A stretch of DNA of 64,000 nt from Chryseobacterium indicum (GCF_021504595.1 NZ_JACSGT010000001.1:186001-250000); one strand, 5' to 3'. Numbered from the stretch's first letter, positions 17,941 through 26,297 are shown. Notes: generated from the sequence alone by a model not told the origin. Made by a program: numbers and translations.

Positions 17941-19365
17941 ATGATTAAACAGATTATTGCCTCTGTAATGATTACCGCTTCTGTATGCGCATTTGCACAG
18001 GTAAAAGTGGTGGAGGGAACAAAATTTACTACGGACGACAATCTTGAAACCGACGAAAAGCTGGTTTTGGCAGACGATTACAATTCTTATATGTTCAGCG
18101 CGATAAATATCGACGGATTGATGAGAAACGTATTTCCGCATAAAAAACTGCTGATGAGAAAACTCGATCAGAACGGAAGTCTCGTAGATACTTACATTCA
18201 GGATTACGCGAATAAAACCAACGGTGTTCTTCACAATTATCTGGGTTCTCAGCAGATTGATGAAGACCGTTTTGTGGCATTTACGGAAGAATATTTCGGA
18301 AAAGAAAACAGAAAAGAGGTTTTTCAGCACGTTTTCAGCAAAAAATCGGGAACTTTCACCACAAAAAGTATTGCGAAATATACAATTGAATCTACGAACA
18401 AATCGGGAACGACCTACGTGGTTTTCTCTGAGAACGGAAAATATGCAGCCGTTTTCAACGACCGATATGCCACGAAAAAAACGGATAACATCAATGATGC
18501 TTTGGTGATTGATTTAAGAACATTAACGCCGCTTTGGAACAAAGAAATTTCTCTAAGCAGCGATTATGTGGAAAAATCATTAACCTTAACCAACTCCGGA
18601 AAAATTGTACTGCTTCGTAAAGCAGCAGGCTGGAAAGAATCCTATAAAATAGAGATGGTTTCCAACACGGAAGATAAAGATCTGCCTTTTGACGATAAAT
18701 ATATTCCTGAAAAATTATATGCCATCAGCAAAAATGACAGCGATTATCTGGTAACCTTCGGAAGAAAAAATCAGGCAGTTACGATGGGCGGAAGTACCTT
18801 CGGAACTGTGATGTTCTACGACATCAAATCCGGAAAAGCCGTAATCAGCAATACCAATCTTGCGGGTGCTAAAGATATGAACGATGTAAAAGTGATTAAA
18901 ACCATCGTAAAAGGAGATGAGGTTTTAATGGCGGTGCAGCAGGAAACAATTTCGAGACCAATGCCGACTGCAATGAACCGTTTTCCGGATCCTGAATATA
19001 AGCTTGATGTGGGTGTTTTAATGAAATTCAATAAAGAAGGAGAAGTAAAGCAGTTTGTACCGCTTGGAAGCAATCCTTCGGGAAGAAGAGTTCAGGTAAT
19101 TGAATCCGGAGACAATCTGTATGTTTCTGCATTCTATCCGAAAGGAGCATTCGGAAATACAGGTTTCTCCATGAAATCTTTCGATTTTGGCACTCTGGCT
19201 CCGAAAGAACTTACACTCGATTATAAAGGGAGAAATTTCTTCCAGAATTATGGTTTTACAGACGGAAACTTAGTGCAATTTGTTCCGGCAAACAATAAAT
19301 TATTGTTTCTGAACAAAAACGGGAAGGACGTTCAGATGTTCAGCGTTTACAATTTTGTGAAATAA
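17941..19365 (+). CDS. Secreted protein of unknown function, probable partner of the upstream gene
   Basis: 474 aa with signal peptide (MIKQIIASVMITASVCAFAQ). The rest is mostly beta strand with repeated YxVxF and Gly-Asn turns, compatible with a beta-propeller-like or periplasmic sandwich fold, but no motif gives a function. It starts 10 bp after the coiled-coil protein and ends at a good terminator, so the two form a clear bicistron. Confidence 0.8.
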   Translation: MIKQIIASVMITASVCAFAQVKVVEGTKFTTDDNLETDEKLVLADDYNSYMFSAINIDGLMRNVFPHKKLLMRKLDQNGSLVDTYIQDYANKTNGVLHNYLGSQQIDEDRFVAFTEEYFGKENRKEVFQHVFSKKSGTFTTKSIAKYTIESTNKSGTTYVVFSENGKYAAVFNDRYATKKTDNINDALVIDLRTLTPLWNKEISLSSDYVEKSLTLTNSGKIVLLRKAAGWKESYKIEMVSNTEDKDLPFDDKYIPEKLYAISKNDSDYLVTFGRKNQAVTMGGSTFGTVMFYDIKSGKAVISNTNLAGAKDMNDVKVIKTIVKGDEVLMAVQQETISRPMPTAMNRFPDPEYKLDVGVLMKFNKEGEVKQFVPLGSNPSGRRVQVIESGDNLYVSAFYPKGAFGNTGFSMKSFDFGTLAPKELTLDYKGRNFFQNYGFTDGNLVQFVPANNKLLFLNKNGKDVQMFSVYNFVK

Positions 19366-19388
19366 TTTAATCAAAATACTATTGAAAG

Positions 19389-19422
19389 AATCAGCCTTAA
19401 ATTTTTAGGGCTGATTTTTTTT
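19389..19422 (+). terminator. Terminator of the secreted-protein pair
   Basis: AATCAGCC (19389-19396) pairs with GGCTGATT (19409-19416) and is followed by a T-run. Confidence 0.75.
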
Positions 19423-19567
19423 GACTTAAAAATAGTTTCAGTTTGAAGATGAGAAATCGTTTCAAAACCATAAAATCGAATATTCTCAAAACCTTATTCT
19501 TCGTTAAGTGTAACGGCTTTGTGAGCCTAAAAAGGTTTAATAAAACTTGTTTACACTAATTTTAGAA

Positions 19568-19743
19568 TTAACCGCAAAAGATGCAAAAGATGCAAAAGAT
19601 AATGATAAAGCGAATTTGCAGAATAATCAAAGCACTCAAAAGAATAAAAATCAAAGATTTTTAAAAACTATTGTGATCTTCTTATTTATAATCACCAGCT
19701 TTAAATAAACATTTAGTTCATCTTTTGCGACTTTTGCGGTTAA
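19568..19743. mobile_element. MITE-like element, copy 1
   Basis: Begins TTAACCGCAAAAGATG and ends with the imperfect reverse complement CTTTTGCGGTTAA. Outer TTTACAC and GTGTAAA extend the inverted repeat. It has an extra 9-bp ATGCAAAAG duplication. No transposase is nearby, so mobility is an inference from shape. Confidence 0.5.
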
Positions 19744-19882
19744 ATAAAAGTGTAAACAGATTTCATAATTAAAAAACCTTCGTGAGCTTTGTACTAAATT
19801 ATGCATGAAGATTCTTTGTTAAGTGTAACGGCTTTGTGAGCCTAAAAACGTTTAATAAAACTTGTTTACACTAATTTTAGAA

Positions 19883-20051
19883 TTAACCGCAAAAGATGCA
19901 AAAGATAATGATAAAGTGAATTTCCAGAATAATCAAAGCGCTCAAAAGAATAAAAATCAAAGATTTTTAAAAGCTATTGTGATCTTTTTCATTTATAATT
20001 ACCAGCTTCAAAATAAATATTTAGTTCATCTTTTCAACCTTTTGCGGTTAA
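19883..20051. mobile_element. MITE-like element, copy 2
   Basis: Same termini as copy 1 (TTAACCGC at 19883, GCGGTTAA ending 20051), 169 bp, in the same orientation and with about 90% identity by eye. Confidence 0.5.
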
Positions 20052-20120
20052 ATAAAAAATGTAAACAGATTTCATAACTAAAAAACCTTTGTGAGCTTTG
20101 TGTTCAATTAAGCAATCGCC

Positions 20121-20326
20121 TTTCCAGAGCCGCCGCCGAAAGGAGGAAGCCTTCGGGAACAGCCGAAACCATCTCGCCAGAAGGAGTAAACTTTCGGAAC
20201 TCTCCGAGTGTATTCCGCCCAAGGTTACATACTATCGGGAACTTCCGAAACCACCTCGCCAAAAGGAATATGATTTCGGAAACCTCCGAAGCTAAAATGC
20301 CAGAGTGAGCATATTTTAGGAACTTC
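20121..20326. repeat. 41-bp tandem repeat array, about five units
   Basis: The key CCGA/CCA word recurs at 20124, 20163, 20204, 20245 and 20286 (steps 39, 41, 41, 41). Units read roughly TTTCGGGAACTTCCGAAACC, then ACCTCGCCAAAAGGAATATGA. Each has a small dyad (TCGG...CCGA). The block is clearly richer in G+C than its flanks and shows no open frame consistent across units. Confidence 0.75.
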
Positions 20327-20344
20327 TTTAAATTAATTTCGGAA

Positions 20345-20511
20345 TTAACCGCAAAAGATGCAAAAGATAATGATAAAGCGAATTTCCAGAATAATCAAAG
20401 CACTCAAAAGAATAAAAATCAAAGATTTTTTAAAGCTATTGTGTTCTTCTTATTTATAATCACCAGCTTTAAATAAACATTTAGTTCATCTTTTGAACCT
20501 TTTGCGGTTAA
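20345..20511. mobile_element. MITE-like element, copy 3
   Basis: 167 bp with the same TTAACCGC/GCGGTTAA ends, same orientation. Its left flank diverges from copies 1 and 2, because the 41-bp array replaces it. Confidence 0.5.
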
Positions 20512-20680
20512 ATAAAAAGTGTAAACTGATTTCATAACTAAAAATTCTTCGTGTGCTTTGTTCTAAATTATGCATGAAGATTAAAAACTTCGAATCAAAA
20601 AAGTTAAAACAAAGTAATTCATTTAAAATCCTGTTCCGCTAAATTTTTGTTAATTTGGAGAATTAATAAAACTGAAAAAT

Positions 20681-21139
20681 ATGCAGATTCCATCCGTTTC
20701 CGTTGACGACTATATTTCCCAGATTCCCGAAGAAAGACAGGAAATATTCAGAAAGATGTTTAATACAATTAACGATAATTTACCCGAAGGTTTTACGCAG
20801 GGCTCAAGCTACGGAATGATCGGTTGGGCGGTTCCTCTGGAAACGTATCCCGACGGTTATCACTGTACACCCGGATCGCCTTTGCCTTTCATCAGCATTG
20901 CCTCCCAGAAAAATTTCGTTGCGTTGTATCACATGGGAATGTATGCGAAACCCGAACTGCTGAACTGGTTTGTTGAAGAATTTCCGAAACATTCCAAAAA
21001 AAAGCTGGATATGGGGAAATCCTGCGTCCGCTTCAAAAAAATGGAAGATATTCCGATGGAATTACTGGCAGAAATGAGCAAAAAAATGACTGTTGAAGAA
21101 TGGATTGATATTTATGAAACCAATTTTAAAAAGAAATAA
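20681..21139 (+). CDS. DUF1801 domain protein
   Basis: 152 aa with the YdhG/DUF1801 pattern: VDDYISQIPEERQEIFRKM at the N-terminus, SYGMIGW, a FISIASQKNFVALYHMG core and a final GKSCVRFKKMEDIP. These small cytoplasmic proteins have a SufE/YjbR-like alpha/beta fold, and their role is unknown. Its last 26 bp overlap the start of the YiiX-like gene, so the two are translationally coupled. Confidence 0.85.
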   Translation: MQIPSVSVDDYISQIPEERQEIFRKMFNTINDNLPEGFTQGSSYGMIGWAVPLETYPDGYHCTPGSPLPFISIASQKNFVALYHMGMYAKPELLNWFVEEFPKHSKKKLDMGKSCVRFKKMEDIPMELLAEMSKKMTVEEWIDIYETNFKKK

Positions 21140-21779
21140 TTTTTTACTGAAAGTTTTTACTGTTTTTTTCCTTTTTTTCCTGATTACAGCCTGTAAAAAC
21201 TCGCATGTTTCAGGTCTGAAAAACGGAGATTTACTTTTTGTAACGGCAAAAGAAACGGGACTTTCAGGGGCAATCAATAATGTCACCCAAAAGCAGAAAA
21301 ATGCTTCCTTCGACCACATCGGTATTGTGGAAAAAAGTAAAGACGGAATTTTCGTGCTTCATGCCGCTCCAAAAGGCGGTTCGCAAAAGCAGGAAATGAA
21401 TGATTTCCTGAAAGATCAGTCGGAAGAAGGACAGCGGATTATAATATACCGTTTGAAATCCGAATATCAAAAATCGATTCCTTCCGCGCTTGAAAAGGCA
21501 AATTCCATGTTAGGGAAACCATATAACTTCAATTATATTCTGGATGAAAACTCGTATTACTGTTCAGATTTTATAGAAAGAGCTTTTCGGGAAGATCATA
21601 TTTTTAAGCTGGAACCAATGACCTTCATCGATCCGAAAACAGGAAAAACAAATGCTTTTTGGGAAGAATTCTATCAAAAGAAAAATCTGAAAGTTCCTGA
21701 AGGAGAGTTAGGATGTAATCCAAATGGTCTGGCTGCTTCCGAAAAGCTGGAAAGAATAATGGAACTAAATAAAAAATAA
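21114..21779 (+). CDS. YiiX/YebB-like NlpC/P60 cysteine hydrolase, lipoprotein
   Basis: 221 aa from the ATG at 21114 (a TTG at 21093 is less likely). The N-terminus is a lipoprotein signal with lipobox LITAC. The permuted NlpC/P60 (DUF830) core has GDLLFVTA, a His in FDHIGIV, and the Cys in SYYCSDFIERAF. Family members are thought to cleave amide or peptide links in the cell wall or on lipids; the substrate is unknown. It overlaps the DUF1801 gene by 26 bp and ends at a terminator. Confidence 0.83.
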   Translation: MKPILKRNNFLLKVFTVFFLFFLITACKNSHVSGLKNGDLLFVTAKETGLSGAINNVTQKQKNASFDHIGIVEKSKDGIFVLHAAPKGGSQKQEMNDFLKDQSEEGQRIIIYRLKSEYQKSIPSALEKANSMLGKPYNFNYILDENSYYCSDFIERAFREDHIFKLEPMTFIDPKTGKTNAFWEEFYQKKNLKVPEGELGCNPNGLAASEKLERIMELNKK

Positions 21780-21800
21780 ATTATATTCAGATTGAATAAG

Positions 21801-21823
21801 AACGGGCTAAGCTCGTTTTTTTT
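21801..21823 (+). terminator. Terminator after the YiiX-like gene
   Basis: AACGGGC (21801-21807) pairs with GCTCGTT (21811-21817, one G-T pair), followed by a T-run. Confidence 0.7.
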
Positions 21824-21901
21824 ATGAAAAAAAATCAAATGATTTTAACCTAAAATTAAACATCACCGCAAAAATGTAATAAAATTAAAAAAAATATTAC
21901 C

Positions 21902-21916
21902 CTACTAATTTGGTAG
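21902..21916. promoter_or_regulatory. Possible operator over the -33 box of the NIL gene
   Basis: CTAC-TAATTTG-GTAG is a 15-bp imperfect dyad that covers the TTTG -33 box. Position suggests a repressor site. The regulator is unknown; a sulfur-metabolism Rrf2-type factor would be a guess. Confidence 0.4.
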
Positions 21917-21939
21917 ACTAATATTTTTTTCTATTTTTG
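21909..21939 (+). promoter_or_regulatory. Promoter of the NIL-domain gene
   Basis: TTTG (21909-21912), exactly 19 nt, then TATTTTTG (21932-21939), the full TTTG-N19-TAnnTTTG layout of Bacteroidota primary sigma promoters. It leaves a 5' leader of about 75 nt that can fold through CAGAGAAA/TTTCTCTG. Confidence 0.7.
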
Positions 21940-22020
21940 TCATACAATTAACGCAGAGAAATAAGATGCAGATTCTGAAACTCAGTTTTCTCTGAAAGTC
22001 TAACCTTAAAATATTGAGTT

Positions 22021-22332
22021 ATGATTACACCAAATCCGGGACTACAGGTTTTACCAACCCCATTAAATGTGCCAAAAAAAGAGTGGATACTGGAAATAGA
22101 GCTGAATGGTAAAATGAAATTTGAACATTTAATGAATACCATTTACCAACAGTTCGGGATTTGTCATAAGGTGTTATCTGCAAATGTTGAGTATGTGGAC
22201 GGAAGAAGTTTCGGTACAGTTCAGTTATATATTAATGTAACTTCAGAAGATTTTAAGAAGTTAGAATTTTATCTTGAAAAAAATAGGCTTTTGAGTACTA
22301 CTGTAGAATATATCTGCAGAAAGTACACTTAA
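22021..22332 (+). CDS. Stand-alone NIL-domain protein
   Basis: 103 aa. From residue 22 it follows the NIL domain pattern: WILEIELNGK, then a helix, then LSANVEYVDGRSFGTVQLYI. NIL domains are ferredoxin-like folds found at the C-terminus of MetN methionine importers, where methionine binding represses transport, and in some ferredoxins. Here the domain stands alone behind its own promoter and possible operator. A role in sulfur amino acid sensing is inferred. Its terminator follows. Confidence 0.75.
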   Translation: MITPNPGLQVLPTPLNVPKKEWILEIELNGKMKFEHLMNTIYQQFGICHKVLSANVEYVDGRSFGTVQLYINVTSEDFKKLEFYLEKNRLLSTTVEYICRKYT

Positions 22333-22358
22333 GAGATTCATATAGTTTTAATTACGAC

Positions 22359-22391
22359 AAACGACCGTTGCATTTTTGTGAACGGTCGTTT
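22359..22391 (+). terminator. Terminator of the NIL gene
   Basis: ACGACCGTT (22361-22369) pairs with AACGGTCGT (22381-22389), followed by TTTTTATTTTT. Confidence 0.8.
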
Positions 22392-22449
22392 TTATTTTTC
22401 ATTAAAATTAAGATTCTCTTAAATTTTTATAATTCTTTTTTACATCTTA

Positions 22450-22631
22450 TTTTAGCCTGAGTTAGGGATAAGTCTTTTTAAACGCCATGTTAAACATAGA
22501 GATTCAATTATCAGGAATTCAGCTTTTAAGATATACAAAGGCGTAAAATTGATCAAAGTAATACCATTTTTGTGTTTTTTAAATAAAGGAAGTGCCTTTG
22601 TTTAGCTTACAAACTTTCAATAAGTAAAAAA
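22450..22631 (-). repeat. Dispersed intergenic repeat, copy 2 (inverted)
   Basis: Reverse complement of 12620-12803 with about 93% identity by eye. It fills the gap between the NIL gene terminator and the murA terminator. Frames are closed by stops in both copies. Confidence 0.8.
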
Positions 22632-22653
22632 AGACCACTCTAAAAAGTGGTCT
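22632..22653 (-). terminator. Terminator of murA
   Basis: AGACCACT (22632-22639) pairs with AGTGGTCT (22646-22653), with the A-run at 22626-22632 giving the minus-strand T-tract. It is 20 bp past the murA stop. Confidence 0.8.
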
Positions 22654-22673
22654 CAATATTTTTAAAATAAAAA

Positions 22674-23981
22674 TTAAATTCTTTCAATATCCGCTCCGAT
22701 TGCTTTCAGTCTGCCGTCGATATTTTCATATCCTCTGTCGATCTGTTCAATATTGTGAATAATAGATTTTCCTTCCGCGGAAAGTGCAGCAATTAACAGT
22801 GCATTTCCTGCTCTGATATCAGGAGAAACCATCGTGGTTCCTCTCAGCGGAGTTTCCTGATTAAGCCCGATTACCGTTGCTCTGTGCGGATCGCAAAGGA
22901 TAATCTGCGCACCCATATCAATCAGCTTATCCACGAAAAATAATCTGGATTCAAACATTTTCTGGTGAACGAGAATGCTTCCTTTTGCCTGAGTTGCCAC
23001 GACTAAAATAATCGATAATAAATCGGGTGTAAATCCTGGCCATGGAGCGTCGGAAATCGTTAAAATAGATCCATCGATAAATTTTTGAATTTTATAATTT
23101 TCCTGAGCCGGAATAAAAATATCGTCATTGCTCTGTTCAAGCTGAATCCCGAGCTTTCTGAACGTATTCGGAATTACACCAAGCTGGTTCCAGTTAACGT
23201 TTTTAATGGTAATTTCAGATTTCGTCATCGCAGCCAGACCAATCCAGGACCCGATTTCCACCATGTCCGGAAGCATTGTGTGTTCCGTTCCGTGAAGATG
23301 AGAAACGCCTTCAATAGTTAATAAATTGGAACCGATTCCTGAAATATTGGCTCCCATTCTGTTCAGCATTTTACAAAGCTGCTGAAGATAAGGTTCGCAT
23401 GCAGCGTTATAAATTCTGGTTTTTCCTTTTGCCAAAGCGGCAGCCATTACAATATTTGCCGTTCCCGTAACGGAAGCTTCTTCAAGCAAAATAAATTTCC
23501 CTTTCAGTTCCTTTGCCTTTAAAGAGTAAAAATACTCCTCTTCATCATAATGAAATTCAGCACCAAGCTCTACAAGTCCCTGAAAATGGGTGTCTAATCT
23601 TCTTCTTCCGATTTTATCACCTCCCGGAGTCGGCATGTACGCTTCACCATATCTGGCTAACATAGGACCCATCAACATGATCGAACCTCTCAGTTTTGCG
23701 CCGTCTTTTTTAAACTCGCTGGATTTTATATAATCAAAATTAACTTTGTCTGCTTTAAAAGTATAATCTCCGTGTCCGTTTTTGGTAACCTTTACTCCAA
23801 AATCACCCAGAATCTCAATTAATCGATTAACGTCATGGATATCCGGAATATTTTTAATTCTAACTTCCTCATCAGTCAACAAAACAGCACAAAGAATCTG
23901 AAGAGCTTCGTTCTTAGCCCCCTGTGGAGTAATTTCGCCTTGCAGTCTTTTTCCTCCTCTTATTTGAAATGTTCCACTCAT
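22674..23981 (-). CDS. murA: UDP-N-acetylglucosamine 1-carboxyvinyltransferase (Asp in place of active-site Cys)
   Basis: First committed step of peptidoglycan synthesis: adds enolpyruvate from PEP to UDP-GlcNAc. 435 aa, an inside-out alpha/beta barrel with LRGSIMLMGPMLARYG and the conserved IRAGNALLIAALSAEG. The loop that holds Cys115 in E. coli (PGGCTIG) reads PGGDKIG here, so residue 122 is Asp (codon GAT, complement of 23616-23618). Cys-to-Asp at this site is known to keep activity but block fosfomycin. It is 2 bp downstream of the DUF4290 gene, so the two are cotranscribed. Confidence 0.96.
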   Translation of the reverse strand: MSGTFQIRGGKRLQGEITPQGAKNEALQILCAVLLTDEEVRIKNIPDIHDVNRLIEILGDFGVKVTKNGHGDYTFKADKVNFDYIKSSEFKKDGAKLRGSIMLMGPMLARYGEAYMPTPGGDKIGRRRLDTHFQGLVELGAEFHYDEEEYFYSLKAKELKGKFILLEEASVTGTANIVMAAALAKGKTRIYNAACEPYLQQLCKMLNRMGANISGIGSNLLTIEGVSHLHGTEHTMLPDMVEIGSWIGLAAMTKSEITIKNVNWNQLGVIPNTFRKLGIQLEQSNDDIFIPAQENYKIQKFIDGSILTISDAPWPGFTPDLLSIILVVATQAKGSILVHQKMFESRLFFVDKLIDMGAQIILCDPHRATVIGLNQETPLRGTTMVSPDIRAGNALLIAALSAEGKSIIHNIEQIDRGYENIDGRLKAIGADIERI

Positions 23982-23983
23982 GT

Positions 23984-24646
23984 TTACTTTCTTTTATTAT
24001 GATTGTTATTGTTGTTGTGTCTTCTTTTGTTGTTTTGGTTGTTTCGGTTGTTATTCCTGTTGTTATTGTTATTATTTCGGTTGTTATTGTTGGTGGTGTA
24101 ATAGATTTTGCTCTTTTCAAGAGAATCTATTCCGGTAAGATCCAGCCTGTTTTCCGAAAGTTCCTTCAGATGACGGAAGATAACGTCATCTGTTACGTGT
24201 TCCTTATTATATACATTGTAGGACTTCTTCATATTATTGGCAATCACTTCGATTAAAGCTTCTTTTTCGTCGCCCTGCTCCAGTTCGATTGCTTTTTCTA
24301 TTAACTGAAGAATACTTTTCCCGTAAAATTTAAAATCTCCCTGAAGTTTAGGATATTCCATCCTTTTTGGTTTTTCTTCAAGTTCTTCCTTTGTAGGGAA
24401 AGGATAGGGAGAATCTACATCCAGATCATGGTTGGCTAAAATGTAAAGATGATCCCAAAGTTTATGTTTATAATTTTCTTCGTCTCTCAATTGCGGGTTT
24501 CTCTGACCCATAAAATCAATGATTGCCATTGCCATTTCACTTCGCTCTTCTTTTGTAGGAAGCTCTTTGCAACGTTCAACCAACTGTTGTATAATTCTGC
24601 CGTATTCAGGCAAATGAAGCTGAGTTCTTTGGGTATTGTATTCCAT
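23984..24646 (-). CDS. DUF4290 family protein with Asn-rich tail
   Basis: 220 aa from the ATG at 24646 (a TTG three codons upstream is less likely). Residues 1 to about 180 match DUF4290, a Bacteroidota family of unknown function (LPEYGRIIQQLVERC, DHLYILANHDLDVDSPYPFP). The last about 35 residues are almost only Asn, Arg and Lys (NNNNRNNNN, then KRRHNNNN), a basic disordered tail that could bind nucleic acid. It lies 2 bp before murA. Confidence 0.85.
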   Translation of the reverse strand: MEYNTQRTQLHLPEYGRIIQQLVERCKELPTKEERSEMAMAIIDFMGQRNPQLRDEENYKHKLWDHLYILANHDLDVDSPYPFPTKEELEEKPKRMEYPKLQGDFKFYGKSILQLIEKAIELEQGDEKEALIEVIANNMKKSYNVYNKEHVTDDVIFRHLKELSENRLDLTGIDSLEKSKIYYTTNNNNRNNNNNNRNNNRNNQNNKRRHNNNNNHNKRK

Positions 24647-24837
24647 AGTATGCAAATATATGGAATAATGGAAAAATTGTACCGAAAATCTTAAAAGTTT
24701 ATGATTTTTTAATGATTGGTCCTGTTAGCGATTTGATGGGATTTTTAAAGAAAAAATAAAATTATTTCACGTAGTTTAGAATTTTTTTTAATAAAATTGT
24801 AATTTAGTTAATACTTTAATAATTAAAAATTTTTAAC

Positions 24838-26274
24838 ATGAAAAAAACACACATTTTACTTTCATTGCTGGCTTTAGGTATGGTAAGTTCTTGCCAGAAC
24901 AATGATGAAACAATTAGCGAAAGCTCGAAACAGTTAGAAATTCATGATAAAATCGTGAATGTTACAAATCACGACGGGCGTCCTTTCAGTACGGGAGCCG
25001 GAACTTCTTCAACTTCAAAATTCGTAGCCGGACCGGGCGGAAGTGTTCTTATGCAGGGATTTTACTGGGATGTTCCCGATGGCGGAAACTGGTGGAATAC
25101 TGTAAAAGCAAAAGTAACTGACTGGTCCAATGCCGGAATTGGTGCAATCTGGCTTCCTCCGGCTTCAAAAGCACAGAACGGAGCCTATTCTATGGGGTAT
25201 GATCCTACAGATTATTACGACTTCGGAAACTTTAACCAGAACGGAAGTGTAGAAACACGTTTCGGATCCAGAGCAGAACTGGAAGCATTAATTACGCAGG
25301 CTCACACTGAAAATATGCAGGTGTATGCTGATATTGTCATCAATCATAACAGTGGCGGTCAGTCGGAAGCGAATCCTTACACGGGAACCAATACATGGAC
25401 CAATTTTTCCGGGGTAGCATCAGGAAAGTTTACAAGAAATTACAACGATTTTTACAAGAATGCCTATGGTAATAATGATGAGGGCGCTTTCGGCGGTTTT
25501 CCGGATCTTTGCCATGCCAATCCCTATGTGCAAAGCTGGCTTTGGGAAAGAGATGATTCTGTTGCTAAGTATTATAAAAACGTTATGAAGTTTGACGGAT
25601 GGAGGTTCGATTATGTAAAAGGTTTCGGACCGTGGGTGGTGAATAAGTGGAATGCGAATGTGGGAGGATTTTCTGTGGGAGAATTATGGGACTCTAATGT
25701 AAACACGCTGGAATGGTGGGCGAATAATGCCAACAGTTCCGTTTTCGATTTTGCAGCCTATTATAAAATGGATGAAGCATTTGATAATAATAATTTAAAT
25801 GCTTTGAATGATGATATGATGTGGAAAAGAAACCCTTTCAAAGCAGTGACTTTCGTGGCAAATCATGATACGGATATCATTTACAATAAAATGCTGGCTT
25901 ATGCGTATATTTTAACTCACGAAGGGTATCCTACAATTTTCTACAGAGATTACGAAGAATGGCTAAATAAAGAAAGACTAAATAATCTGATCTGGATTCA
26001 CAATAATAAAGCTACCGGAACAACTTCTATTCTGTATACGGATAACGACGAGTATATTGCAAGAAGAAACGGCTATAACGGAAATCCGGGATTGGTAGTC
26101 TACATCAACAATTCTTCAACTTGGCAGGAAAGATGGATTCAGACGAACTGGACAAGTCAGCAAATTAAAGATTTTACCGGAAGTTCAGGCTGGTATCCTA
26201 CAACTCAGGGCGATAAATGGGTGAAAATTCAATGTGCTCCGAAATCTTATTCTGTATGGTCTTTAAACCAATAA
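24838..26274 (+). CDS. Alpha-amylase (GH13), lipoprotein
   Basis: 478 aa with a lipoprotein signal (lipobox VSSC, Cys19). The GH13 barrel follows: MQGFYWDVP, ADIVINHNSGG (region I), WRFDYVKGF with the nucleophile Asp, VGELWDSN with the acid/base Glu, and VANHDTD with the third Asp. A short C-terminal beta domain ends the protein. The pattern resembles plant/archaeal-type amylases. It should cleave alpha-1,4-glucans at the cell surface. It stands alone, with no SusC/SusD pair in the window. Confidence 0.92.
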   Translation: MKKTHILLSLLALGMVSSCQNNDETISESSKQLEIHDKIVNVTNHDGRPFSTGAGTSSTSKFVAGPGGSVLMQGFYWDVPDGGNWWNTVKAKVTDWSNAGIGAIWLPPASKAQNGAYSMGYDPTDYYDFGNFNQNGSVETRFGSRAELEALITQAHTENMQVYADIVINHNSGGQSEANPYTGTNTWTNFSGVASGKFTRNYNDFYKNAYGNNDEGAFGGFPDLCHANPYVQSWLWERDDSVAKYYKNVMKFDGWRFDYVKGFGPWVVNKWNANVGGFSVGELWDSNVNTLEWWANNANSSVFDFAAYYKMDEAFDNNNLNALNDDMMWKRNPFKAVTFVANHDTDIIYNKMLAYAYILTHEGYPTIFYRDYEEWLNKERLNNLIWIHNNKATGTTSILYTDNDEYIARRNGYNGNPGLVVYINNSSTWQERWIQTNWTSQQIKDFTGSSGWYPTTQGDKWVKIQCAPKSYSVWSLNQ

Positions 26275-26297
26275 TAGAATCAAGGTTTTAAAATGAA

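Larger units (their letters stand above)
19480..20600. repeat. Gene-free block of three long direct repeats
   Basis: A unit of about 310 bp occurs at about 19494-19808 and 19808-20115 (315-bp period), and again at about 20330-20580 without its 5' part. Shared words include GTAACGGCTTTGTGAGCC, GAATAATCAAAGC and GTGTAAAC. The only open frames in the block are short, low-complexity and differ between copies. Units 2 and 3 are separated by a GC-richer 41-bp tandem array. Confidence 0.85.

Noticed and set aside
20121..20326. Possible CRISPR array from the 41-bp units
   Set aside because: Units abut one another with no unique spacers and there is no leader or cas gene.
21780..22020. SAM riboswitch before the NIL gene
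   Set aside because: The leader shows a short hairpin but none of the conserved SAM-I core motifs that I can recognise.
23969..24256. Open frame on the plus strand with a hydrophobic product
   Set aside because: It is the antisense shadow of the Asn-rich tail of the DUF4290 gene.
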